Shown piece by piece: positions 1 to 4,593 of a stretch of DNA of 6,664 bases. This stretch comes from Alphaproteobacteria bacterium (lineage in GTDB: Bacteria; Pseudomonadota; Alphaproteobacteria; CACIAM-22H2). Position 1 is the stretch's first letter, and each line of letters opens with the position of its first letter. Location of the stretch: the NCBI GenBank assembly GCA_947500965.1, contig CANMWW010000126.1:1-6664 (forward strand). The letters are read 5' to 3'. A program made the translations under genes and the position numbers. The notes below the pieces were generated by a model. The model did no database searches and was not told the origin of the DNA. It worked only from the letters and a program-made list of their open reading frames with translations.

Positions 1-110
1 AGGACGTCGGCGCGCGAGGGCAGCTGCGCGGGCGCGGGCGCGGGCGGCGCGGCCTCCCACCACCAGGGGCGCTCGACGAAGCCCGGCGCGAAGACCGCGT
101 CGCCGCTCAT
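1..110 (-). CDS. Probable FAD-dependent oxidoreductase (DAO/DadA-like), N-terminal fragment
   Basis: Only the first 36 codons are in the window; the gene continues past the left edge. The visible peptide starts MSGDAVFAPGFVERPWWWEA, continues with a Pro/Ala-rich linker and ends LPSRADV. An aromatic 'ERPWWWEAAPP' segment followed by 'LPxRADV' is typical of the N-terminus of alphaproteobacterial FAD-dependent oxidoreductases of the D-amino-acid oxidase/glycine oxidase family. In those proteins the Rossmann FAD motif (VVIGxGxxGL) follows immediately. That motif would lie just outside, so the assignment rests on the N-terminal signature alone. The ATG (complement of 108-110) overlaps the TGA of rnhA as ATGA, which suggests translational coupling. 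No strong Shine-Dalgarno sequence is visible, in keeping with coupling. The substrate cannot be predicted. Confidence 0.6.
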   Translation of the reverse strand, partial: MSGDAVFAPGFVERPWWWEAAPPAPAPAQLPSRADV

Positions 111-562
111 CCGCGTCGCAGCGCCATGATCGCGGCGCGCGCGAGCGCGTCGGCGCGCTCGTTCTCCGGATGCCCGGCATGGCCGCGCACCCAGTGCCAG
201 GTCACGTCGTGGCGCGCGGCGGCTTCCTCGAGCGCGCGCCAGAGGTCCTCGTTCTTCACCGGCTGCCTGTCGGCCGTCTTCCAGCCGCGCTTCTTCCACT
301 GCGGCAGCCATTTCGTGATGCCGTCGCGCACGTAGGTGGAATCGGTCGTGACATGGACGGTCGCCGGGCGGCGCAGCGCGTTCAGCCCCTCGATCGCGGC
401 GGTCAGCTCCATGCGGTTGTTCGTCGTGCCGGGCGCGCTGCCCGAGAGCTCGCGCTCGTGGTCGCGCCAGCGCAGGATCGCGCCCCAGCCGCCGGGGCCC
501 GGGTTCCCCGAGCAGGCGCCGTCGACGAAGACCTCGACGATCGAGGGAAGCGCGTCGCTCAT
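107..562 (-). CDS. rnhA: Ribonuclease HI
   Basis: A 151-residue protein of normal length for bacterial RNase HI, the cytoplasmic Mg-dependent endonuclease that cuts the RNA strand of RNA-DNA hybrids (R-loops, Okazaki primers). The whole active site is visible by alignment with the E. coli enzyme at an offset of +4: Asp14 in FVDGACSGNPGPGGWG, Glu52 in NNRMELTA, Asp74 in TTDSTYV, His128 in VRGHAGHPENERAD, and Asp138. The basic segment KKRGWKTADRQPVKN (90-104) corresponds to the substrate-binding basic protrusion. A longer in-frame reading frame runs upstream to 958. The family N-terminus (DALPSIVEVFVDGA) and the ATGA overlap with the upstream SIMPL gene fix the start at the complement of 560-562. 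The stop overlaps the next gene's start in the same way. rnhA beside thrB and ispH is a known alphaproteobacterial arrangement. Confidence 0.97.
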   Translation of the reverse strand: MSDALPSIVEVFVDGACSGNPGPGGWGAILRWRDHERELSGSAPGTTNNRMELTAAIEGLNALRRPATVHVTTDSTYVRDGITKWLPQWKKRGWKTADRQPVKNEDLWRALEEAAARHDVTWHWVRGHAGHPENERADALARAAIMALRRG

Positions 563-1311
563 CGTCCCGGCCCCAGCAGCGCCTCGGCCTGCACGGCCAC
601 GCGCACGACCTCCATGCCCGCCTCCGCGGCGACTTCCGGCGCGGCCGCGGGCGCGGCCATCGCCATGGGCATCGCCATGCGCGGCATGGGGCGATCGAAG
701 CCGCGCTGCGGGTCGACGGCGACGGTGGCGAAGCGCAGGAACCGCCCGCCCAGCGCCGTCGCCACCGCGTCGGCGCGCGCGCGCAGCCGCGCGATCGCCT
801 CGCCGAGCAGCTCCTGCTCCGCGGCGCGGCGGGCCTCGTCGCCGAGCTCCCAGCCCATGCCGCTCGCCAGAAGCCCGTCCTGCTGCAGCTGGCCGGCGAG
901 CTGCAGCATCGCCGCGGCATCCGTGCCGACGAGGGAGAGGCCCTGGCGCGCGCGCCACGTCGTCTCCTTCGTGTCGCCGACGCGTTCCTGGTGGATCGCG
1001 TAGCCGCCCGTCTCGACGCGCAGGCCGGCGCCCGTCGCCGCGGCGCGCGCGCGGGCGAGCGCCGCCGCCATGACGCGGTTCACCTCGGCCTGGACGCGCG
1101 CCGGGTCCCTGCCGGCCTGCTCGGCGCGCAGCTCGATGCGCAGCCTGTCGCGCCGCAGCTCGCGCTGCGCCGATTCCGACATCGAGACGACCGTGAGGCC
1201 CTGCTCCATCGCGGCGCGGGCTGGGGAGAAGGCGTCCTGCGCCGCGGCGCGCGCGCCGGTGGCGGCGGCGATGCAGGCGGCGAGGAGGATGGCGGGGGCG
1301 AGGCGGCGCAT
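559..1311 (-). CDS. SIMPL (DUF541) domain periplasmic protein
   Basis: A 250-residue exported protein. Residues 1-24 look like a Sec signal peptide: Met-Arg-Arg, a hydrophobic core (APAILLAACIAAA) and small residues at ARAAAQ for signal peptidase I. From about residue 39 (LTVVSMSESAQREL) the pattern fits the SIMPL/DUF541 family. An early 'V.G.G......D...I.......' type strand leads into a helix with repeated Ala/Arg, then GYAIHQER.....TTWRARQGLSL, a long charged helix (159-187), and a late strand VVRVAVQAEAL. A Met-rich linker lies at 209-218. Family members (for example E. coli YggE, BP26) form oligomeric periplasmic or outer-membrane assemblies; the biochemical role is unclear. The start was chosen because GGAG lies 8 bases upstream and the signal peptide begins there. 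The frame extends 18 codons further upstream without a signal-like sequence. It lies between thrB and rnhA and overlaps rnhA by ATGA. Confidence 0.85.
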   Translation of the reverse strand: MRRLAPAILLAACIAAATGARAAAQDAFSPARAAMEQGLTVVSMSESAQRELRRDRLRIELRAEQAGRDPARVQAEVNRVMAAALARARAAATGAGLRVETGGYAIHQERVGDTKETTWRARQGLSLVGTDAAAMLQLAGQLQQDGLLASGMGWELGDEARRAAEQELLGEAIARLRARADAVATALGGRFLRFATVAVDPQRGFDRPMPRMAMPMAMAAPAAAPEVAAEAGMEVVRVAVQAEALLGPGR

Positions 1312-1348
1312 GGGCGGTCTCCGTGCTCGGGTCACGGCGCGAGTCCCG

Positions 1349-1378
1349 CGCGGCCGGGATGGCACGCCCGCGGCCGGG
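1349..1378. repeat. Short direct repeat in the thrB-SIMPL gap
   Basis: CGCGGCCGGG occurs at 1349-1358 and again at 1369-1378, a period of exactly 20 bases (about two helical turns). Each copy holds the palindrome CGGCCG. It lies in the 91-base gap upstream of the SIMPL gene. It could be an operator-like pair or an accident of GC-rich sequence. Confidence 0.3.
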
Positions 1379-1402
1379 CCGGGGCGAAGTCGTGGCGGCG
1401 GG

Positions 1403-2362
1403 TCACAGGCCGTAGTCGGCGGCGGAGCGCACGGAGCGGTGGAAACGCAGCTTGCGCAGGTATTCCAGCGGATCGAGCTTGTTGACGAGCGCGCCCTTGG
1501 GCACGTGCAGCCAGTCGTAGAGGCGCGTGAGCAGGAAGCGGAAGGCCGCGCCGCGCGCGAGCAGCGGCAGCGCCTCGATCTCGCCTGGCTGCAGCGCGCG
1601 ACGGCGCGTGTAGCCGTCGGTCAGGCGCCGCGCCTTGGTGGCGTTGAAGCTGAGGTCGGGCTCGAAGCACCAGGCGTTGAGGCAGATCGCGACGTCGTAG
1701 GCGAGGAAGTCGTTGCACGCGAAGTAGAAGTCGATCAGCCCGCTCAGCCTGTCGTCGAGGAAGAAGACGTTGTTCGGGAACAGGTCGGCATGGATGACGC
1801 CGGCGGGCAGGTCGCGCGGCCAGCGCGGGGCGATCTCGTCGAGCTCGCGCGCGATCTCGTCGCCGAGCCCGGGCGCCACCTCGTCGGCGCGCGGGCGCGA
1901 CTGCGCGACGAGCTTGGCCCAGCCCTCGATCGAGAGCGCGTTGGCGCGGCGCATCGGGAAGTCCGCGACGGCGAGGTGCAGGCCGGCGAGCGCCTCGCCG
2001 AGCGGCCCGCAATGCCGGGCCTCCACGCGGCGCGGCGACATGCCGTTGAGGAAGGACACGATCACCGCCGGGCGACCGGCGAGGCTGCGGATGACCTCGC
2101 CGTCGCGGCCCCGGATGGGCAGCGGGCAGTCGATGCCGCGCGCGGCGCAATGCTCCATCAGGCCCATGAAGAAGGGCAGGTCCGCCGGCGCGACGCGCTT
2201 CTCGTAGAGCGTCAGGATCCAGGGGCCCCGGGTCGTCTGCAGCAGGTAGTTCGAGTTCTCGACGCCCTCGGCGATGCCCTTGGCGGACACGACGTCGCCG
2301 ATGTCGTAGGCCGCCACGAAGGCGCGCAGGTCGGCGTCGTCGACTTCCGTGTAGACCGCCAT
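1403..2362 (-). CDS. thrB: Homoserine kinase, APH-fold (ThrB type II)
   Basis: A 319-residue protein matching the alphaproteobacterial homoserine kinase that uses the aminoglycoside-phosphotransferase fold rather than the GHMP fold of E. coli ThrB. It phosphorylates L-homoserine with ATP, the fourth step from aspartate to threonine, in the cytoplasm. Visible landmarks: a nucleotide-loop region GIAEGVENSNYLL (29-41), the strand WILTLYEKR (48-56), the catalytic loop HADLFPNN (191-198) with presumed base Asp193 and Asn198, and the Mg-binding DFYF (211-214). The C-terminal YDWLHVPKGALVNKLDPLEYLRKL region is also characteristic. Its ATG lies 7 bases after the ispH stop, with GAGG reaching from the ispH stop into the gap as Shine-Dalgarno, so the two are probably co-translated. 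A 91-base gap separates it from the SIMPL gene. Length and motifs are complete. Confidence 0.95.
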   Translation of the reverse strand: MAVYTEVDDADLRAFVAAYDIGDVVSAKGIAEGVENSNYLLQTTRGPWILTLYEKRVAPADLPFFMGLMEHCAARGIDCPLPIRGRDGEVIRSLAGRPAVIVSFLNGMSPRRVEARHCGPLGEALAGLHLAVADFPMRRANALSIEGWAKLVAQSRPRADEVAPGLGDEIARELDEIAPRWPRDLPAGVIHADLFPNNVFFLDDRLSGLIDFYFACNDFLAYDVAICLNAWCFEPDLSFNATKARRLTDGYTRRRALQPGEIEALPLLARGAAFRFLLTRLYDWLHVPKGALVNKLDPLEYLRKLRFHRSVRSAADYGL

Positions 2363-2369
2363 CGCCGCC

Positions 2370-3323
2370 TCAGCCCGCGAGTGCCCGCGGAAGGTTGAAG
2401 TGCACGTCCTCGACGGCCGTCGCGACCTCCTCGACGCGCGTCGAGAAGCGCTGGCCGGCCGCCTCGATCACCTCCTGCACGAGGACCTCGGGCGCCGAGG
2501 CGCCGGCGGTCACGCCGAGGCTGCGGATCCCCGCCAGCTCGCTCCAGTCGATGTCGGTCGCGCGCTGCACGAGCACCGCGCGCGCGCAGCCGGCGGCCTG
2601 GGCGACCTCGACCAGCCGGCGCGAGTTCGAGGAGTTCGGCGCGCCGACGACGACCAGCGCGTCGACGCGACCGGCGATCTCCTTGACCGCGAGCTGGCGG
2701 TTGGTCGTGGCGTAGCAGATGTCGTCCTTGCGCGGGCCGATGATCCCCGGGAAGCGCGCGCGCAGCGCCGCGGCGACGGCGGCCGTGTCGTCCACGGACA
2801 GCGTCGTCTGCGTGACATAGGCGAGGCGCCCGGGATCGGGCGGCGACAGGCGCGCCACGTCCGCCACGGTCTCGACGAGCGACGTGGCGCCCTCGGGCAG
2901 CTGGCCGGTCGTGCCGACCACCTCGGGGTGCCCCGCGTGGCCGACGAGCACGACATGGCGGCCCGCGGCGAAATGGCGCTCCGCCTCGTGGTGGACCTTG
3001 CTGACCAGCGGGCAGGTCGCGTCGACATGCACGAGCGCGCGCCGGCGTGCCTCGGCTGGGACCGACTTCGGGACGCCATGGGCGGAGAAGACGACCGGCC
3101 GGTCGTCGGGCACGGCGTCGAGCTCGTCGACGAAGATCGCGCCCTTGGCCTCGAGCGAGCGGACGACGAAGCGGTTGTGGACGATCTCGTGGCGCACGTA
3201 GACCGGCGCGCCCCATTTCTCGAGCGCGCGCTCGACGATCAGGATCGCGCGCTCGACGCCGGCACAGAAGCCACGCGGCGCGGCGAGGAGGATCGTCAGT
3301 TCGGGGCGAGGAGCGGCGGTCAT
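2370..3323 (-). CDS. ispH: 4-hydroxy-3-methylbut-2-enyl diphosphate reductase (IspH/LytB)
   Basis: A 317-residue protein, normal for the family. IspH is the iron-sulfur enzyme that reduces HMBPP to IPP and DMAPP in the last step of the MEP isoprenoid pathway. The three cluster cysteines are present: Cys20 (APRGFCAGVERAI), Cys104 (VDATCPLVSKVH) and Cys203 (DDICYATTNRQ). Substrate-site residues equivalent to the E. coli enzyme are visible: His49 (EIVHN), His82 (FSAHGV), His132 and Glu134 (GHAGHPEV), Thr173 (TQTTLS), the SSNS motif (231-234) and Ser275 (TAGASAP). The frame is open for 89 codons further upstream, but that part has no family resemblance and crosses the intergenic region. The start MTAAPRPELTILLAAPRGFC places the first cysteine at the usual distance. 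Its Shine-Dalgarno is weak (AGAG abutting the ATG). It is the first gene of the minus-strand run. Confidence 0.97.
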   Translation of the reverse strand: MTAAPRPELTILLAAPRGFCAGVERAILIVERALEKWGAPVYVRHEIVHNRFVVRSLEAKGAIFVDELDAVPDDRPVVFSAHGVPKSVPAEARRRALVHVDATCPLVSKVHHEAERHFAAGRHVVLVGHAGHPEVVGTTGQLPEGATSLVETVADVARLSPPDPGRLAYVTQTTLSVDDTAAVAAALRARFPGIIGPRKDDICYATTNRQLAVKEIAGRVDALVVVGAPNSSNSRRLVEVAQAAGCARAVLVQRATDIDWSELAGIRSLGVTAGASAPEVLVQEVIEAAGQRFSTRVEEVATAVEDVHFNLPRALAG

Positions 3324-3348
3324 CTCTGCTGCAACGGGGCCGGCCCGC

Positions 3349-3377
3349 TTGAGGAATCGCGGCGCCTTCTCTAGTGT
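3349..3377 (+). promoter_or_regulatory. Candidate promoter for the CDGSH-lipoprotein pair
   Basis: TTGAGG (3349-3354), a 17-base spacer, then TAGTGT (3372-3377) preceded by C. The look (cTTGA...CTAG.GT in a GC-rich stretch) resembles the stronger promoter upstream of the glycine riboswitch in this same window. It would start transcription near 3384, leaving a leader of about 87 bases before the CDGSH start. The -10 match is weak. Confidence 0.45.
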
Positions 3378-3399
3378 CGTGCGCGCCCGGGCGGACGGG

Positions 3400-3429
3400 A
3401 AGCTACCGCGCCTCCGCGCCGCGAGGCAA
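3400..3429 (-). promoter_or_regulatory. Candidate sigma70-type promoter for ispH
   Basis: On the minus strand, TTGCCT (complement of 3424-3429) is followed after 18 bases by TAGCTT (complement of 3400-3405). This would start transcription roughly 65-70 bases before the ispH ATG. Matches to consensus are moderate and the region is GC-rich, so this is a candidate only. A promoter is expected here because ispH heads the minus-strand run and the upstream gene is divergent. Confidence 0.35.
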
Positions 3430-3470
3430 AGCCTGTCCGACGCCCCGACGAACTCCCGGAGATCGACCAG

Positions 3471-3710
3471 ATGACCCAGCCCGTCGCCGCCCAGAAGGCC
3501 CCCTACGGCGTCGCCGTCGAGGCCGGCCGGAAATACTACTGGTGCTCCTGCGGCCTCTCGAAGAAGCAGCCGTTCTGCGACGGCTCGCATGCAGGGACCG
3601 GGCTCTCGCCCCTGGTCTTCGAGGCCAAGGAGAGCAAGACCGTGTGGTTCTGCGGCTGCAAGGCGACCGCGAACAAGCCGCTATGCGACGGCGCTCACAC
3701 GAAGCTGTGA
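3471..3710 (+). CDS. CDGSH-type iron-sulfur protein with two CDGSH motifs
   Basis: A 79-residue soluble protein made of two CDGSH motifs, C-x-C-x2-(S/T)-x3-P-x-C-D-G-(S/A)-H. The first uses Cys25, Cys27, Cys36 and His40 (CSCGLSKKQPFCDGSH). The second uses Cys61, Cys63, Cys72 and His76 (CGCKATANKPLCDGAH). Each should bind one [2Fe-2S] cluster through three Cys and one His, as in mitoNEET-family proteins. The two-motif monomer layout is like human CISD3/MiNT and small bacterial homologues. There is no membrane segment or targeting signal. The family is linked to electron or cluster transfer and redox sensing; the partner here is unknown. A GGAG nine bases upstream supports the ATG. The 3' end overlaps the lipoprotein gene, so the two are likely co-translated. 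Confidence 0.93.
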   Translation: MTQPVAAQKAPYGVAVEAGRKYYWCSCGLSKKQPFCDGSHAGTGLSPLVFEAKESKTVWFCGCKATANKPLCDGAHTKL

Positions 3711-4237
3711 GCTCGCGCGTCCTCCTCCCGGCCGCCACCGCCGCGCTCCTGCTGGCGGGCTGCACCGGGGACCCCGTCAACCCGGCCACGGTCTGCCCGC
3801 AGGGCCTCATCCTCGCCGATGCAGGCGAGGCGACGATCTTCCGCGAGGGCGCGGGCCGAGACCTCACGGACGTCTCGGCGCATGTGCGCATCGCCGACGT
3901 CGTCGTCGACTGCAAGCGCGACCGGCGCCTCGTGACCGTCGACCTGCAGATCGCGATCGCCGCCGAGCGCGGGCCCGCGAACAGGTCGGGCCGGCAGGAT
4001 GTCGGCTACTTCGTCGCGGTGGTCGACCCGCAGGGCAACGTCATGAACCGGCAGACCTTCAACGTCGCCTTCGCCTGGCCCGAGAACCGGGTCCGCGTCG
4101 GCACGGTGGAGGACATCGAGCCGCGCATCACGGTCGAGTCGCCGGAGAAGGCGCCCAGCTACCAGATCTGGGTCGGCCTGCTGCTCGACGAGGAGCAGCT
4201 GCGCTGGAACCGCAGCGGCGGCGCGGCGCGGCGCTGA
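3683..4237 (+). CDS. Conserved-type lipoprotein of unknown function
   Basis: A 184-residue predicted lipoprotein. Residues 2-4 are Arg-Arg-Arg, followed by a hydrophobic run (VLLPAATAALLLAG) and a lipobox LAGC with Cys27 as the lipidated residue (signal peptidase II), so it should be membrane-anchored on the periplasmic side. The mature part has two more cysteines (38 and 77) that could pair, the segment CPQGLILADAGEATIF, then RIADVVVDC, VTVDLQIAIAAERGPA, VGYFVAVVDPQGNV and QIWVGLLLDEEQLRWNR. It resembles alphaproteobacterial hypothetical lipoproteins I recognise only by pattern; I assign no function. The ATG lies inside the end of the CDGSH gene (28-base overlap). The alternative is GTG at 3707, forming GTGA with the CDGSH stop and giving 176 residues. 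Neither start has a clear Shine-Dalgarno. I prefer ATG for its basic n-region, with moderate certainty. Confidence 0.8.
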   Translation: MRRRSHEAVSSRVLLPAATAALLLAGCTGDPVNPATVCPQGLILADAGEATIFREGAGRDLTDVSAHVRIADVVVDCKRDRRLVTVDLQIAIAAERGPANRSGRQDVGYFVAVVDPQGNVMNRQTFNVAFAWPENRVRVGTVEDIEPRITVESPEKAPSYQIWVGLLLDEEQLRWNRSGGAARR

Positions 4238-4255
4238 GCGCGCGCGAGCGCGTCG

Positions 4256-4283
4256 TTGACTCGTGCCCGGGCGCGGCTAGATT
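4256..4283 (+). promoter_or_regulatory. Promoter of the glycine riboswitch-gcvTH-PA operon
   Basis: TTGACT at 4256-4261, a 16-base spacer, and TAGATT at 4278-4283 (as CTAGATT). This is a good match to alphaproteobacterial housekeeping-sigma promoters. Transcription would begin around 4290, only about 10 bases before the first riboswitch helix. That fits the short 5' leader expected for a tandem glycine riboswitch and supports both calls. The -35 lies about 19 bases after the lipoprotein stop. Confidence 0.75.
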
Positions 4284-4293
4284 GGCGTCGACG

Positions 4294-4419
4294 CCGCGCC
4301 GCGGGAGAGACCGTCGCCGAGTCGCACCGGGCCTGCACAGGGCCCCGGCGCGAAGCGGGGACGGCGCCGAAGGAGCAACCGCCCCGGAAACTCTCAGGCA
4401 AAAGGACCGTGGGTCGCGG
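4294..4419 (+). other. Possible leader-linker helix (P0) of the tandem riboswitch
   Basis: CCGCG at 4294-4298, at the very start of the expected transcript, can pair with CGCGG at 4415-4419 in the linker between the aptamers. It would stack next to P1 of aptamer I. Many tandem glycine riboswitches have a leader-linker interaction that forms a kink-turn and improves glycine binding. I see the pairing but not a clear kink-turn consensus, and GC-rich complementarity of five bases can arise by chance. The range covers both strands of the proposed helix. Confidence 0.4.
4299..4412 (+). ncRNA. Glycine riboswitch, aptamer I
   Basis: This region has the hallmark glycine aptamer sequence. GGGAGAGACC (from 4303) opens it, CGCCGAAGGAGCAA (4365-4378) is the conserved core, and ACTCTCAGGCAAAAGGACC closes it (to 4408). 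Supporting pairings: P1 CCGCG 4299-4303 with CGTGG 4408-4412 (one G-U), P2 GAGAG 4305-4309 with CTCTC 4391-4395, P3 CCGTC 4311-4315 with GACGG 4360-4364, and an apical GGGCC/GGCCC stem (4329-4333 with 4341-4345). It binds glycine in the nascent mRNA and, with aptamer II, controls the downstream glycine-cleavage genes. Such switches usually turn gcv expression on when glycine is plentiful. Confidence 0.95.
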
Positions 4420-4422
4420 AGA

Positions 4423-4526
4423 CTCTGGAAAGCAGGACGCTCCGGCGACGGGGCGCCCTCACCGAAGATGTAAGTGGTGCAGGCCGCCCAGGCCGCGCCG
4501 CGAATCTTTCAGGTCCAAGGACAGAG
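4423..4526 (+). ncRNA. Glycine riboswitch, aptamer II
   Basis: This second aptamer follows a short linker. P1 is CTCTG 4423-4427 with CAGAG 4522-4526. P2 is GAAAG 4428-4432 with CTTTC 4506-4510, a compensated version of the usual GAGAG/CTCTC pair. The core CACCGAAG (4460-4467) and the 3' CTTTCAGGTCCAAGGACAGAG are typical of second aptamers. The core continues ATGTAA where aptamer I has GAGCAA, a departure discussed as a finding. The tandem arrangement directly upstream of gcvT is the classic context. Aptamer II is the one next to the expression platform, so it should be the direct controller. Confidence 0.9.
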
Positions 4527-4593
4527 GGGGCGCGGAACCGCTCCGCCCGCGATGCGCGGGACGCCGTTCCGTGCGATGTCCGGAGGACCGCCG
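4527..4593 (+). promoter_or_regulatory. Expression platform between riboswitch and gcvT
   Basis: These 67 bases separate aptamer II from the gcvT start. Visible structures are a perfect hairpin CCCGCG-ATG-CGCGGG (4546-4560), a small hairpin CGGA/TCCG (4533-4536 with 4542-4545), and a competing pairing of CTCCG (4541-4545) with CGGAG (4581-4585) over the Shine-Dalgarno. No hairpin is followed by a T-run, so control of translation initiation looks more likely than an intrinsic terminator. Structure was judged by eye only. Confidence 0.5.
4582..4586 (+). promoter_or_regulatory. Shine-Dalgarno of gcvT
   Basis: GGAGG with a 7-base spacer to the ATG at 4594. It decides the gcvT start against an in-frame ATG at 4576, which lies upstream of it and has no such element. 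It sits inside a possible GTCC-GGA-GGAC hairpin (4578-4588). Confidence 0.8.

Noticed and set aside
563..958. An extended N-terminus for rnhA (132 more codons).
   Set aside because: It is an Arg/Gly/Ala-rich out-of-frame reading of the SIMPL gene. The true start is supported by the RNase HI N-terminus and the ATGA overlap.
1273..1311. Lipobox (LAAC at residues 10-13) in the SIMPL protein signal peptide.
   Set aside because: The cysteine would be at residue 13 with a very short hydrophobic stretch before it. The sequence continues hydrophobic to a good signal peptidase I site (ARAAAQ), so a cleaved soluble periplasmic protein is more likely.
1070..2398. A 442-codon plus-strand reading frame opposite thrB and the SIMPL gene.
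   Set aside because: It lies antisense to well-identified genes, has an Arg/Ala/Glu-rich composition with no domain, and is a mirror of GC-biased third positions. The same applies to the plus-strand frame at 2400-3374 and the minus-strand frame at 4459-5688.
3324..3590. An 89-codon N-terminal extension of ispH on the minus strand.
   Set aside because: It is open only because of high GC. It shows no family resemblance, crosses the divergent intergenic region and overlaps the CDGSH gene. The ATG at 3323 gives the normal IspH length.
4231..4255. GC-rich self-complementary stretch after the lipoprotein stop as a terminator.
   Set aside because: Only short GCGC-type repeats and no T-tract. It cannot be told apart from background GC-rich sequence.
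4546..4560. Perfect CCCGCG/CGCGGG hairpin as an intrinsic terminator.
   Set aside because: There is no T-run after it, and the 3-base loop with a 6-bp stem is short. It is kept only as part of the expression platform.
4474..4593. Upstream extension of gcvT to a GTG at 4474 or an ATG at 4576.
   Set aside because: The extension runs through aptamer II and the expression platform. The GGAGG at 4582-4586 serves the ATG at 4594, and the family N-terminus starts there.
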